DNA from: Sphagnum compactum
Lineage: Eukaryota > Bryophyta > Sphagnopsida > Sphagnales
Assembly (NCBI GenBank): GCA_965153455.1
Contig: OZ234504.1
Coordinates: 10,726,001-10,790,000, forward strand
Length of the DNA stretch: 64,000 nt
Direction: 5' to 3'
The notes under the pieces were generated by a model that ran no database searches, had not been told where the DNA came from, and saw only the letters and a program-made list of their open reading frames with translations. The position numbers and the translations under genes were made by a program. Shown here piece after piece: positions 20,682 through 32,657 of this stretch (position 1 is the stretch's first letter; each line of letters opens with the position of its first letter).

Positions 20682-20690
20682 GGGGGGGGG
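20682..20690 (+). promoter_or_regulatory. Purine tract of E2
   Basis: Nine consecutive G shortly after the last coding residues, in the position of a polypurine tract. No LTR matching 3609-3930 follows. Confidence 0.4.
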
Positions 20691-20832
20691 ATACATGAGA
20701 ATTTCATCTTAGCCTCCTCTTGTGCATTGTATATATATGTGCGTGCATCTCTTTTTGGTTGATTAGTTTTTACCTTTGACTTGTTTTATTCTTTTTGTTC
20801 AGTAGAGTTTACTATGGATTTACACCCTTACA

Positions 20833-20877
20833 ACACTGCACGTCACGACACTACACGTCACAACACTACACGTCAAA
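20833..20877. repeat. 15-bp tandem repeat, three units
   Basis: Three consecutive copies of acactacacgtcacg-like sequence differing at one to three positions. Confidence 0.75.
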
Positions 20878-22236
20878 ACAAGACCAAAAGTCTTCCAAAA
20901 AAACTTAAGCCTCCAAAAAAACAACCAAAAGTAGTCAAATTGGTGAGTGGTCTATTAGACCAAAATTGGTCAAATCGACCATTACTTTGTATGATGTGGA
21001 AGGCCATTGACCCAACTGGACAATGAAGATGATGACATGTGGCACAATTAGATGCATTAATAAAAAAACATGTGTCATATATTATGGATGACACATGGCA
21101 ATTTGGGATGTGAATAGGGTAAGTGCATGGTAGGGTGGCCAAAAAACGGCAAGAATTTACAAATTTGAAAGTCCATTTCCTTTGTATTGTTTTGAGCCTT
21201 GAAATGTTTTTTGTAGTTAGGTAGCAATAATGCATTGATTCCAAGCGAATTTTTTCCATTAAAACTTTTATTCTTGTAAAGCTCATTAATTAAAACATAC
21301 TTGCAAAATTTCAAAATAAATCATGTTTTTTTTTCAAGATGAAATGGACTTTTGAGAAAATGTGCTTTTTTTCATCGAATAAAAGTCCATAGATAATAAA
21401 ATTCATTAGATACGAGTCAAACCATTTCAAGTTTGATTTCATTATTACATTTAAAAATAAAAATCAATTCCTTAAATGTTTTTGAGGTCCATCATAAAAC
21501 CAAACCAAAGTTCATTCACTTAATTGATTCTAGCATTAAAACCTTGATTTTCAATTTCAAAAGTCCATAGCTCCTATAATTTTATATGTTTTGCATACAA
21601 ATCAATTTCATTACATAAATATTGAAGCCAAATTGGTTTTTCATATGTCACGATCACATATATATTTTCAAAATGAGTCCCATTCAACAATTCCATAATG
21701 TACAAAACAATATAGTAATTAGAACCACATTTAAGTGGTAGAAAATTGGATTACGTTATACCAAAATTGGTCCACCTTACCATGCATCCACCCAATATGT
21801 ATTGACACATGGCATTTGAGAGGTCACATATTGATGACGTGGATGAAAGTGCCAACAAGAGATGGCACCATATAATGCCACGTCGCAATCAAAGATGAAA
21901 TGCTAAGGTGATAAATGGCCTATATCTAGCCATTTGTAAGGATGGCCATTTTTACCAGTGGTTAGATTAACAACTAGTTATAATTAATAGTCAAATTGGC
22001 CAAAAAGCTATTAGTAAAAAAGACACCAGTTGAAAAATTTGGGTCCAAAATGGCACTTTGGTCAAGTTGAACATGGTCACAATTGGGGACTTTTTGACCA
22101 ATTTTCCTAGTAAAAAAAGCCGCATTTTCTTGTAATGAAAGTAAAAACAAAACATATTGACAATATTTGCGTCATTCTTTTCACCCTTGGCTTGAATGGC
22201 ATTACGAAAAATTCATACATGAGCATCATGATTTAT
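20878..22236. other. No gene; AT-rich, possible CACTA right end at about 22137
   Basis: No sustained coding. The reverse complement of 22119-22137 reads CATTACAAGAAAATGCGGC, close to typical CACTA termini, but a matching left end was not found. Several near-identical phrases (gacacatggca) occur near 21085 and 21805. Confidence 0.35.
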
Positions 22237-23570
22237 TCACGCAATGTAAATGGGGTAGGGTAAAGATTTCTTACTTGGCGAAGGATTTGGTGCTATAGGG
22301 GGTTGGACATGATACCATGGAGGGTACAATGGATTCCATGTAGGCCCTATCCATGGTCCTATTGGTTTTGCAATGTATGACCTTGGATTTTGGTTTCTTA
22401 GGGGTCCATTACCGCCACCTCCTAAAGGACCACCACCATTGCCTCCTAGAGGCTTGCTACCACCATCGCCAAAAAGCCTGCCACCATCATTGTTCATAGG
22501 TACATTCCATCCACTAGTAGGAAACCCACCAGCATCTCTAATCGAGGATGGTTTGCCCCTTCGTTCATGGCACGGTATTCTAGTAGGAATGATTCTTGGC
22601 ATCCTAGGGTTATGTTTTCTTTCAGATTAATCATTGTCCTCATCTGAAGGCTCCCCACAATCTATTACAATCCCAACTTGTGCAACTCCCAAAATTGGCT
22701 CTGGTGGTGTTGTGAGATTAGGTAAGGGATTATACATTGGAAGCCTCATTGTAGGAGCACTCCCTATGCCACTTAAACCATAACTGAAATATGGTATATA
22801 TGGTCCAACATGAAGATACATTGAATTTGGAAAACCTACCAAATTTTGGTCGATAACATTTTCGATAAGGGAAACAAAGATGTGGAATAATTGTCCCTTT
22901 ATGATATACATATGATAATGCTAAAGGAGAAATCAAATTTTGAACATTTTGGACATCAAATAAGGTCTATAATCAACCAATATTGTTTGTGTAAGCAAAC
23001 CTCAACTAGATTAATAAGGACACTTGTCTATGTGGTGACCCAAACTTTGACAAAAAATACAAGCTAGAATTGCATGAGGAGAAACACAAATGTTAAAAAC
23101 AAGGGTTATTGTAATTTCTTGATGGAACGCCTCCTCATCTAAAATATTTATCCTTGAGGACTGTGCACTTCATACCTCATTAGAAAGTTCCTTTCATTAA
23201 AATTGGCACAATTCATCAATTTGCTTTTAGAGTTGATCAATTTCACTCTTTGGCATGTGGACTTGTCACCACGGTGTCATGGTACCAAAAAGCTTTATTT
23301 TTGGTAGGGTCCCAAATCAATTCCTGTGAAGTTTCTAATTCAGTTTTGATGTGTTGTAATTTTGGCAGATGGTTTTCCATAGGTCGTATAGTTTTTGGTT
23401 CAATATTTTTGGTAATGTTTTTTAATTTGTTCTGTTCCCCATTGTGAAAAGTCTTAGCCTCCTCTAGGTCAATCTTTGGTTGTTCTAGTTGTTCTAGGTT
23501 ATTTGCGTACCCTACTTTGGCACTTTCTTGCAAAACCTATTCCTTTTTTTTTCCATATTTGTTACCATTG
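22237..23570 (-). pseudogene. Gag relic of another LTR retrotransposon
   Basis: On the - strand: a Gln/Glu/Lys-rich helical segment (23243-23533), then a zinc knuckle Cys-Ile-Phe-Cys-Gln-Ser-Leu-Gly-His-His-Ile-Asp-Lys-Cys (about 23029-23070, C-x2-C-x4-H-x4-C), a spacer, and a Gly/Asn/Pro-rich tail (22237-22602) with repeated Gly-Gly-Asn-Gly motifs. Stops and shifts separate the pieces. This is the layout of a gag; it belongs to a different family from E1/E2. No pol follows. Confidence 0.55.
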
Positions 23571-23742
23571 TTGGCATATTATAAAAAAGTTGTAAAGTAC
23601 GAATTATTTTGCTTTTTAATTTTTGTTTGTTAAACAACAACAACAAATCCATGGTTTGTTTTGGTAGAGTCAAACAACTCTAACCAATATTCATCCAAAT
23701 AGAAACAATAATGAACCAAAAAAATTGGATTCAATATCCAGG

Positions 23743-24656
23743 TGTCGCAACCCCAACATTGGGTTCGTGACTAAGTGTGAAGTGCAAGGGCCCATGAGGT
23801 CGAGAGTGTGTTTAGGTGTGAAACAAACTCTCACAAAAAAGGGGAGAATGCAAGGGATAAAACTCAATGACTCTCAAATGCACTCCCACTTTGAAAGTTA
23901 CATTCTTACAAGAGTTATGAATGTTCAGAGCCTAGGTTGGAAAGGCAATCAAGCTCCAAATTAGGCCCCTAGGACACCATTAAAAAGGTCTTGAAGCATA
24001 GATGCTTACATTGCCTTTTTATTGTTCATTTAGACATGATTTGCATGAGTTATGATCAAAAGAAGGGGCGGTAGTCAAATTGAAAATTTGACTCCCAACC
24101 ACAAATCCCTTGAAAGCAGGGGTCAAATGAACTCCGATTGGGGCGTGATATACACCATTGAAAATATCTTTTTGAGGGCTATAAGATGATGCCTTTTTAT
24201 GCTTAAAAAAATTTAAATTGAAAAAGATGTGAATGTCCAAAATTTTGGGACAACAAGAGTTTTAATTTTTGGACTCCCACCTGGGAGTCTCGAGGAAAAG
24301 TGACATTTGGATGTAGTCCCTATAGAGAGGCACATAATATATTATAAGGAGGGGAGTGGTGCCTCTTCTTAAAGGTTGCAGGTCATGTAAAGCTTGTGTT
24401 TGAAATTGTCATTACTAAGTTTGCTGCACCACTTTCATTCAACTTGCACTAATCGCCCTTTTTTCTTGGTTGTGCATGTTGATCTCATCTTGAACTCTTG
24501 CTTGTGAGTTCATCCTAATCCACCCCTGGAGCTCCAACACACCCTCCTACCCCTGAAGTGTTGCGAATTAAAGAATGTGCCCCAATTCTTTTTTTTTTCC
24601 ATTGTTTCACTTTGGTACCCATATTTGGGTCCCTTAAGAAGTTTGGGGGCGTGTCA
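23743..24656 (+). mobile_element. Diverged LTR (copy 2) of the solo-LTR family
   Basis: Starts TGTCGCAACC and ends GGCGTGTCA. It shares blocks with copies 1 and 3, such as the acttttggatgta-like block near 24305 and the actccaacacac...ctacccctgaagtg block near 24530-24560. More diverged than they are from each other. Target duplication unclear. Confidence 0.55.
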
Positions 24657-25265
24657 CATGGTATGGTCGCCAATTGTTTAGGCCATTCGGTGAACTACTA
24701 GGTTTTGAAAGGAATTTTTTTAAAAAAAAACTTTTTTATTCTCCTTAGATAAGCAAAAAACTTAAACACAAAATGCTTATCAAAATTTAATAGAACATCC
24801 TCATAAACTTTTTTTAGAAACAAACCTAAAACAAATACAAACAAGAAGGTTTTGCATACAAAAATACATAATAAACACAACATACAAAGATAAAACAACA
24901 CATAGAATTCTATGTACAAAAGTATGGTAGGAAAAAGTTAATTTACTCCAAAAAACATTCCCCTATATAGTCCTCAAAGGTATAGAACTTTAAATATCTT
25001 TTAAAAAGAAAATAAGAAAATGATGGAACAGGCAGTTAACCCTATCCCCAAAAAATCAATCCTAAAATAACTTAGTTTAAATTGGTAGTAAACCTGGTTT
25101 TGGTACATAAAAATTGGTAACATGATTTTCGGTAAGGAAAATTCGATAATTAGTTTTAGTAAGGAAAATCTAGTTTTGATGAAAATTTAGTAAAAAATCT
25201 ATTTCAGTAAAACTTTATCTTCAACAAACAATTTGCCAATTAATTGGTGCGCATGTATTGAAATG
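24657..25265. other. No gene seen
   Basis: AT-rich spacer between two LTR copies with long A and T runs. Begins catggtatggtcgcc, which could be a primer-binding region if copy 2 is a 5' LTR, but no further element sequence follows. Confidence 0.4.
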
Positions 25266-25270
25266 ATAAA

Positions 25271-26090
25271 TGTCGCAACCCTACTTTGAGAGAGTGTGAG
25301 GATGAGACTCACACTCCCGAAATGGAGACTTGGGAGTCCTCCGGAACTCCCAAAAATTTAGAGTTCAATTTTAGGGGTCAAAACACCTTGCATTGAGGAA
25401 TTTTTTATATCATTGGAAAGATATTGAAGTGTAGATGTTGAAAATGGGCTCGCATGAATCATTTAGACATTTGCAGCACAAGTTATGGTCAAAAGAAGGG
25501 CCGGGAGTCAAACTGACAGTTTGACTCCCGACGATTAAAAGTCGGGAATAGACCCGACCCCGGTGTGTGCAGGTAAAGTGTGACACACTGTTGAAAAGAT
25601 CTCGACAAGACTACAACTTTGTTTTAGACCTATTCCCAATCGGAGGTCTGAGCAAAGAGTTATAGTTTCGCAAAGTTGCGAGCGTCCAAACCGGTACAGT
25701 TTCGAGACTCCTCCTTGGGAGTCCCGGGACAAAAAGCCATTCGGATGTAGGCTCTGCGGAGAGACACAGAGAACACTATATGGGGGAAGGTGGTGGCTTC
25801 CCTTGAGTTTGGGCCGTGGTGAGTCTTATGAGTCCAGAGTTGCCCGTGGCTTGTCCTAGCACTAAAAGTGATCCAGAAAGTGAACTAACCAACTTTTTGG
25901 TTGGTTTGATGCAGATTCGAGTGAGTAACTAAAGCTTGTCACTCTTCCTAGTCCCATCCCAGAGCCTCAGCACACCCTTCTACCCCTTTTAGTGCTGAGA
26001 GCTGGGAGCGTGCCCCGAGTTCCTCACAATTCTGCTGTTTGAGTAGCTTGGGCCCATCTTGGGTCTAACCAGGAACTTGGGAGCATGTCA
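25271..26090 (+). mobile_element. Solo LTR (copy 3) with target duplication ATAAA
   Basis: 820 bp, TGTCGCAACC...GCATGTCA, flanked by identical 5-bp ATAAA at 25266-25270 and 26091-26095. It aligns well with the reverse complement of 17797-18684. A solo LTR left after recombination between two LTRs is the simplest reading. Confidence 0.85.
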
Positions 26091-26095
26091 ATAAA

Positions 26096-27398
26096 TGACA
26101 ATTGATGACATAATAAGGTTTATAATATTAGGTATTTTTTTCAAGTGAAAACGTTATTAAAAGGACTATTTGGATATCATAATCATAGTTTTTTTGGATT
26201 TTAGATGAAGTCTAAATGTAAAGCCATATCAACATTAACATTGTTAATTTTTTAGTTGCCCATGTTGTAATATACATTAATGGGGAATCATTTTTAAAAT
26301 ATGGATGAATTATAAGAAAAAAATGAATTTATACTGATCTTTTGAAATGTTAGTGCAATTTCCTTTTAGAGGAGGGCATCACCCAATGGACAAACACATA
26401 GGCATGATATTGTGTTGATCTTGAAGGAAAATGCCTTGTTGGTGGAAGCAACTAGTGATTGGAGGTGGCACAAGTTCCCCTTTCTTTTGGAGCACTTTTC
26501 ATTGTTTTAACGTATAAAGTGAATTACATAATTTGTCCTATATTTTCTTTGTTGAAATTCACAAAGTACTCATTATTGACGCATTCTTATGAGCTCAATG
26601 CAATTGTGTTTGTTAACAATCATACCTAATGGAGCAAGGAGCAAGGCTTTGGGGGTTTTGCTTGTATGTTATGGTTCTTGCATCTTGAAGCTTGAGTATT
26701 GTACTTGTGACATGGTTGGGGTTGAATTGGATCGTGGGAGTAGGAATATTGCTAGGCATTGGGCAAAGTCTCTTTTGAGATTGGGGTATAACTCCCTAAA
26801 CAATTTGATTTTTTCATCTGACACTTACATGAGTCATTGATTTGGATTACTGACTAGTGTGGGTAGCAACACTAGAACGCAATGCAACTAATGTGGTTGG
26901 TTGCGTCCGGAATTGGATCTTAATCAAAATACCTACAATGCATAAATTGCTTTGAAGCTAGAGTAATAATCACTACACTGTGCAATATGCACTTGTGCAT
27001 CCTTTTTGCTTTTTGGCCATATCTTTACTTGAAGGCAAGGCAACTGATCTGCCTGATTTGATTGGAAATTGGTCTTGTTTGAAATGTACTTGGTCCATGT
27101 GATATGTTCATTAGTTGTGAAATGGAGTCTCTATCTGTGTTTGAGACGTTAATTGCTAAAAGCTTGCAAAAGCTTGTTTGAAAGTTGCCAAAAACTTGCA
27201 TTTGGAAAAACAATGGTAGCTGATTATATTACCACATAAAAACTTATTAGCCAATTTTTTGTTCAGGCAAATGGCTCACATATACATCCCTTGTGCTGAT
27301 TGTAGCAAGTCTGGCAACTTAAAGAAATCCAATAAAAAACGTTGCTACAGATGAGAAATCGGCACACAGATATTGCAATTGCTAGTATCAAGTGGAAA
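26096..27398. other. No gene recognised
   Basis: A frame at 26589-26840 (83 codons) has no known motif, and codon-scale conservation cannot be judged. Otherwise AT-rich. Confidence 0.4.
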
Positions 27399-27713
27399 AT
27401 GTTAAACGGCCAAAGGAAATGAATGCAGTTAGTACAAAAGTGGTGCTGCAATTTTTCCCTCCAATCTGCCCACTTGCCCCAAAATTTTCACCTTGTCATG
27501 CTAGGCATGTTTCGGGTCCATGTTATGCACGTTTTGAACATGTTAGGGATATAGAGGTGTATGTAACATATTAGTTGGCATGTTGTATGAGCTTATGAGT
27601 GCAAAAACATGCCTGGGTGTCAATTGAGAAAATATGGATGGGGCAAATGGGCAGACTGGAGGAGCAACACTTTTGTATTGACTGCATTCATTTCCTTTGG
27701 CCGATTTAACATT
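27399..27713. mobile_element. Foldback MITE, about 315 bp
   Basis: The first 80 bp (AATGTTAAACGGCCAAAGG...) and the last 75 bp are inverted copies with few mismatches. Similarity continues weakly inward (GGCATGTTT on both arms), so the transcript would form a long hairpin. Target duplication not resolved. Confidence 0.75.
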
Positions 27714-27968
27714 CACCTATGGCAGTCATCCACCAGTGCATATTCTGATGATCCATGTATGTTCTCATTCAATTAACCCACAAAATTGACTGCTCTTTCA
27801 TATAAATTCGCCTGTTTGCGGAAGCCAGTTGAGAGCGAGAGGGGTTAGTCTCGAATCCGAGCCTTTTACAATTGACTATGTTAATGATCACTAGTGGGTA
27901 CTCGTGACCTTTGCTCCGCAAATTCTGCTTTGATGTCTGTGCGGGGAGACGGAGGATCCAGCGAGCGT

Positions 27969-28072
27969 GTGTCTCTCCGCCACCACAACCCGCACCTGGC
28001 GCTGGAACATTTCAGGCCAGGTGTCTCTCCGCCACCACGACCCGCATCTGGCACTGGAACATTTCAGGCCAG
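27969..28072. repeat. 52-bp tandem duplication
   Basis: Two adjacent units (27969-28020, 28021-28072) differ at only three positions. The region is GC-richer than its surroundings and open in all three + frames, but no protein motif was recognised. Confidence 0.85.
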
Positions 28073-28139
28073 TTGCGACTCATTTCGGGACCTCGTTTCT
28101 GTCAGCTACGTCGATTGGTCGAAATAAACTATGTTTTCC

Positions 28140-29368
28140 CCATCTGGGTATATTTAGAGGCCGGCCGGTTCTGCCAAACCCCCTTCCCAAGCCCTATCAC
28201 AGACAGACAAGTGAATTAATATATATGATTAGGACCGCAATTGCCACTAATACACCGGTACCACCGGGACCTGAACAGTGACACTAATGCACAGGCTGCA
28301 ATTGCAACTGCCACTCGCATTCACCATTCCATGTGGCTGAAATCCATGCCAAATTACAGTCTAAAATTCCATCACCGGAAACAGGCCTTTCAGCATTTGA
28401 GTCACCAAGCAGTATGTAGAAGTAAGAGATTTTAACACCACTGACCAAGAAGGCTACCCAAAGATTTAGATGAATTTCCACAACACTAGCTTGTCTCTGC
28501 TCTCTGAAATCCTGGTCACAGAACCTTGTGTGCTTGCAAGAAATAACTAGGTGAATGGACATTGAGCATAGAAATGACTTGGGAAATTGTGTCACTTCTG
28601 CATAATACTTACTGCAAAGATGTGCATCCCTTCCTACAAAAAATTGCCACAAAAAGCCGGCCACGGTGAACCAGCGCACTGTGAAGGATGGATGGTAAGT
28701 GGTCAGGAAACAGTTTTCTGTTGGGTTCCAGTTCCCTAGTTAACCATGGTGGCTAGCTCAGTTGCTTTTTTTAACTACATATTTACTAACAACCCAAAAG
28801 CAGGTTGTTAGTAAATAGGTAGTAAAAACAGCCCTTACCTATGTATAACCCATCTACTTACCTAGTAGACACCTATTCTCCTACTTATCTACCTATATAT
28901 GAGACCTATTTCTTACAAAAATTGGTTACCAAGGTGAAACCAAGTTGAGGTTCATCCACACCTGAGTAATAACGGGGATCCAGTGGATGGTGCACTGGTG
29001 GGTGCTGGTTCACTGTGGCCAAAAAAGCCAGCAAATCCCATTCCAATCAATGAACTGTATGCCAGTTACAGCAGTTTTTTTTGTTTGGATGACGAATTTA
29101 GCCAGATTTCGAAATTTAAAGAAAAATTGCCAGATTTCTAAAACAGGATCCAGCAGATAGCCAAAATGCAAAAGGATTCTTTAAAGATTTTTACTTTTAT
29201 ATCTGGTCTATAGCCAAATTTGGCTTAAATCTTCTTTTTGTTGATGAGCGCCAGTTTGGCTACATCACAAAAATTGGAAAAAAGGGGGAAAAAAAGGAAA
29301 AATACCTGCATTATGTCATTGAGTAAATCATACGGTATCTAATTGCGGTACATGGCTTACGTGACTAT
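28140..29368. other. No gene recognised; one strong hairpin at 28780-28817
   Basis: The hairpin has a perfect 15-bp stem (tatttactaacaacc, 28780-28794; complement 28803-28817) and an 8-nt loop. The rest is non-coding on inspection. Confidence 0.5.
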
Positions 29369-29440
29369 GGTTTTCTGGTGTAGTGGTTAGCTCTTTGGAC
29401 TAAAATCCCAGCGGGCATGGGTTTAAATCCCGGCAGAACC
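29369..29440 (+). tRNA. tRNA-Gln-like sequence, probably a pseudo-tRNA or SINE head
   Basis: 72 nt with an A-box (TGGTGTAGTGG), a B-box (GGGTTTAAATCCC) and a 3' end GGCAGAACC followed by TTTT, a Pol III terminator. It resembles plant tRNA-Gln. The anticodon arm is damaged (GGACTAAAATCCCA) and the acceptor stem has mismatches, so a functional tRNA is unlikely. It may still be transcribed by Pol III. Confidence 0.55.
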
Positions 29441-29484
29441 TTTTAGGGCTACCCATTGCACTCATCGTATGTACATCTGGTCTT

Positions 29485-29559
29485 TAAATCCAGCGGGCCT
29501 GGGTTCAAATCCCGGCAGAACCTTTTAGGGCTACCCATTGCACTCATCGTATGTACATC
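29485..29559 (+). repeat. Tandem partial copy of the tRNA-like unit
   Basis: Repeats 29402-29477 (anticodon arm to tail ...gtatgtacatc) with a few differences; here the anticodon arm is better kept (TGG-TCTTTAAA-TCCA-like), with the B-box GGGTTCAAATCCC and TTTT. Confidence 0.8.
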
Positions 29560-32500
29560 CATGGACAACTTTCTTCGGTGTATAATGACTTGACAATTAA
29601 CCAGCGAATTAGGGTTAGGCTCAGAGTTTGCAATTTCGGGTTAAGGTTTTAAGAGTTAACAAGGTAATGGCAATTAGAGCTTCTCCTGAATTGGAAATCG
29701 ATTGTCGCACTTTTTTGGGAGAAATGAGGAAGATCCGTTGAGTAGAATAAGAGTCCTGAAAGCTCAAGCTCCAGCAGTACCTGCAAGCTTTGTTGATGGA
29801 TGTCCCATGGCTGTATTGGCGAAAAAGTCGTCTCAAGCTGTGCTGACCATGATCAAGCAGTCTGTTGGTATTCTAAACCCGAAACCCTAAAGTTGCGAAC
29901 CTGATGATGGCCTCATTAATAGACACTGAGAACACTCTGAAGGTGTAGACTTTGCGGAGGAATGATTGTGTTCTCAAGTAGGATATCAGTCACTGCATAT
30001 AGGATGTGGTGTGAAGTACCCTATTTTTGTGGAGCTCGTTAGTTTTGCCAAAGTGTGATGATTTTTCGAATTAGTAGAGCCCAAAGAAGGTGAATCTGTA
30101 GACGAACTTTCGCAGGAAATGCGAGTAGATGATGCTTTCAGGCTGCTAAGCTTGTTTGTTGCCAAGGTACATTTAGTACTTCACCTCCGGTGTTGTATGG
30201 AACAGAATATGAGTATTGCAGATCTGTTGATCTTCATCCAGTATATCTTTAGAATGTTTGCGACAGGTTTGAATCTGAAACAGCTCATGCATAACAGAAG
30301 ACCAAACACCAGAGAGATGCACTTTTTGTGGCAGCGTCTTTCATAATTGTAAAGTGTTCCCTGCAAACTCTTAATGTGTAAGCTCACATACAAGTATGTT
30401 TTCAGTGATTGTCCTTTCGAATTACACAGGTTGTCTAGTCTGCATGGGCAAATGTGGTTCACAACTATGCTCTCAACAAGGATCATCTGATTGTGGGTGT
30501 GTCGCTTCACACTATCGGTGTCAATTTCCCCTAACTTTGGATCGTCTCAAGCCAATTTTTTCTGTTCTTTGATCAAGCAGAGCACACTCTATTATTTTAT
30601 AGATAGGTTGTCTGAGAGTCTGTCTGGTTAATTTAGTTCTGTTCAAAGCTCCTGGATGGTGTCTGAACTCTTTTCCACATTTTCAGAGTTCTAGTTGACG
30701 ATGGTTGATTATAGGCAATGTAAACAGATGAGAAAGTTTTTATTCTTTCAATGGCATAGTGATTGGGTCGTGCATGTTTTAGCTGAGGCATTTGTTGGAA
30801 ATTAGGACAAGTATCTCAAGTGGTTGAGGATCCATGGAAAGGGAATGGGGAGGAAGGATGGTACATCCATTGTGTAGACTCACAGTCATTCTCAAGGAAT
30901 TGTCACCTGAAAAGGTAGCAGAGCTTGCGAGATTGTGAAGTTATGTGGGAAACAGTTCTATGCTGCCAATGCCAAACTGGTGCATCACCAGGTTTTGCAA
31001 ACACAATGGCAGTGGTTCTGGAAGCCTTCCTACAGAAGCCTTTCTCCCACTTAGTCATTGCATCGATGAGTTTTGGTAAAAGAATTAGGTGGTAAGCAGT
31101 GAGAGGTTGACTTGATATACCTGTTGCCAGCTCTATTGTTGAGAGGAGAGACTATGCTTAGAAGACACTGCTTGCTGTTGATTGTGGCCACAAACTCTAA
31201 AGAGGGCCAAGAGAGGAACTATAGGCACTGGTCTATGTATGCTTGGAGCCTTTTCTCTGATCTTTCTATCCTTTTAGGAGCCCAGCATCCAGAGCAATAG
31301 TGGGGAAGAGATTGTTTATGAAAGCTGGAAGCACATGATGCTGTTGTAAAACAAGGCAAGCGGGAAGCCTTCTGTATAAAAAACTTTTGGAGTCAGCCCA
31401 CCACAGATGTTCAAGGGTGCCAAGCAGGTTAAGGCACATTTTTATAGCAAACTATCACAACTGTCCGAAAAAATGACCCAGGGCTGGTAACCTTGCAAGA
31501 GAATTCTCATGTTTCTCAAATCTAGGCTCCATGTTCACAACTTGTGTCACAATCTCAAATCAGATCTCGGTTGCTCTTCAGTCTTCCTGGGATGCTAATG
31601 AGGTACCTGACCGCCCCATTGTGTGGAGGAAAAGTTCTGCTTGGTAGTGTGGCATCCAGATGCACTAGAACTTTTCTGCCAGTGCTGTACAGTATTGTAA
31701 GCATGTGGTAATGGATTCCACTCTGCTCAAATGTTTTTTACTTTGTCTGAATGAAATTGAACAGCCTCTTAGAGCAGATGTATCTAACTACTGAACTATG
31801 AAGGGAGAAAACACTTAAATGAATAACATTTAGAGAAATGGCAGTCCAAAAAAACACTTTTGGAATTGAGTCCTGGAGTTTGATTGAATCTCGAATGGTG
31901 CAATAGTGACATGCCAAGCTTAATGTCCAGGCTTCTGATCCAGACCTCACCAATAAATTCTTTTTGTGTTCATTACACAATCTTGTCCTCAATTTGTAAT
32001 GTATTTTCAATTGAGGTCAAATTTGGTGACTATAGCACACTTTCACCTATTAGTGGTGCAGATGTCATAGACCATAAACATTGATTTCCAAGTTCCTTGA
32101 ATTGAAGAGTTGCAGATCGGATTTGCTAGGTGTGTGGCCACAAACCTCAACACTACATGAACATCAAGGGCTAATAGAGCAACTCAAGTGAAATAAGAAA
32201 TGAACAAACTAGTTGTGGGCTATGTTGATTCTACCAAAACCTATGTGGACATGAGAGTATGCTGGGTAGAAAAATATGATTTTATTGTTATTGGATTCTG
32301 AGATTTTGTGAAGTGATTTTGCAAATGCCTATTCATGTGTACTGTGAAGAAACCTTTAGTAAAGGAGTATCAACCAAATTGAAGCTCGCAAGAATGACTC
32401 CAGTTCAATTGGCAAGTTTGTTAAGGAAATCAAACAACACACCAAAGGAATTTCTCAGATTACAACAAGACTAACTATAATTAGTGTAAATTATCGTTGT

Positions 32501-32657
32501 GATGATGATGAAAGAAGAAAGTGAAGCGGAAAAACTAGATGAAGAAAAACAAATGTTTACTTTAATTGACATTTGACCAAAACAGTCCCAAGTGGGAGGA
32601 GGGAGCCACAATAACATAACTACCCAATAGTCATGTAATATATTAAAATTTTAAAAG
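29560..32657. other. No gene recognised
   Basis: About 3.1 kb of less AT-rich, T/G-biased sequence that looks like intron or UTR more than transposon. Frames at 29702-29890, 30119-30346 and 31112-31300 have no motifs I know. An expressed non-coding or lineage-specific gene cannot be excluded. Confidence 0.4.

Larger units (their letters stand above)
3609..20690 (+). mobile_element. E2: old Ty3/gypsy retrotransposon with methyltransferase and PHD domains, split by two insertions
   Basis: In order on the + strand: 5' LTR (3609-3930), leader (to 5399), gag with two CCHC knuckles, protease, [insertion of E1, 8260-15528], C5 methyltransferase, reverse transcriptase, [insertion of a solo LTR, 17797-18684], RNase H, integrase, PHD finger and a purine run (20682-20690). 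The protease-RT-RNase H-integrase order is Ty3/gypsy. All domains carry stops or frameshifts. A matching 3' LTR is not found after the purine run, so the 3' end is truncated or too diverged. The architecture matches E1, which shows the methyltransferase and PHD modules belong to the family and are not chance captures in one copy. Confidence 0.8.

Noticed and set aside
22119-22137. CACTA-like right terminus
   Set aside because: No matching left end or 3-bp duplication found, so not called as an element.
22373-22630. Proline-rich + strand frame
   Set aside because: Complement of the Gly-rich gag tail on the - strand.
29702-29890. 62-codon frame near the tRNA-like unit
   Set aside because: No motif, no splice partners and no homologue recognised.
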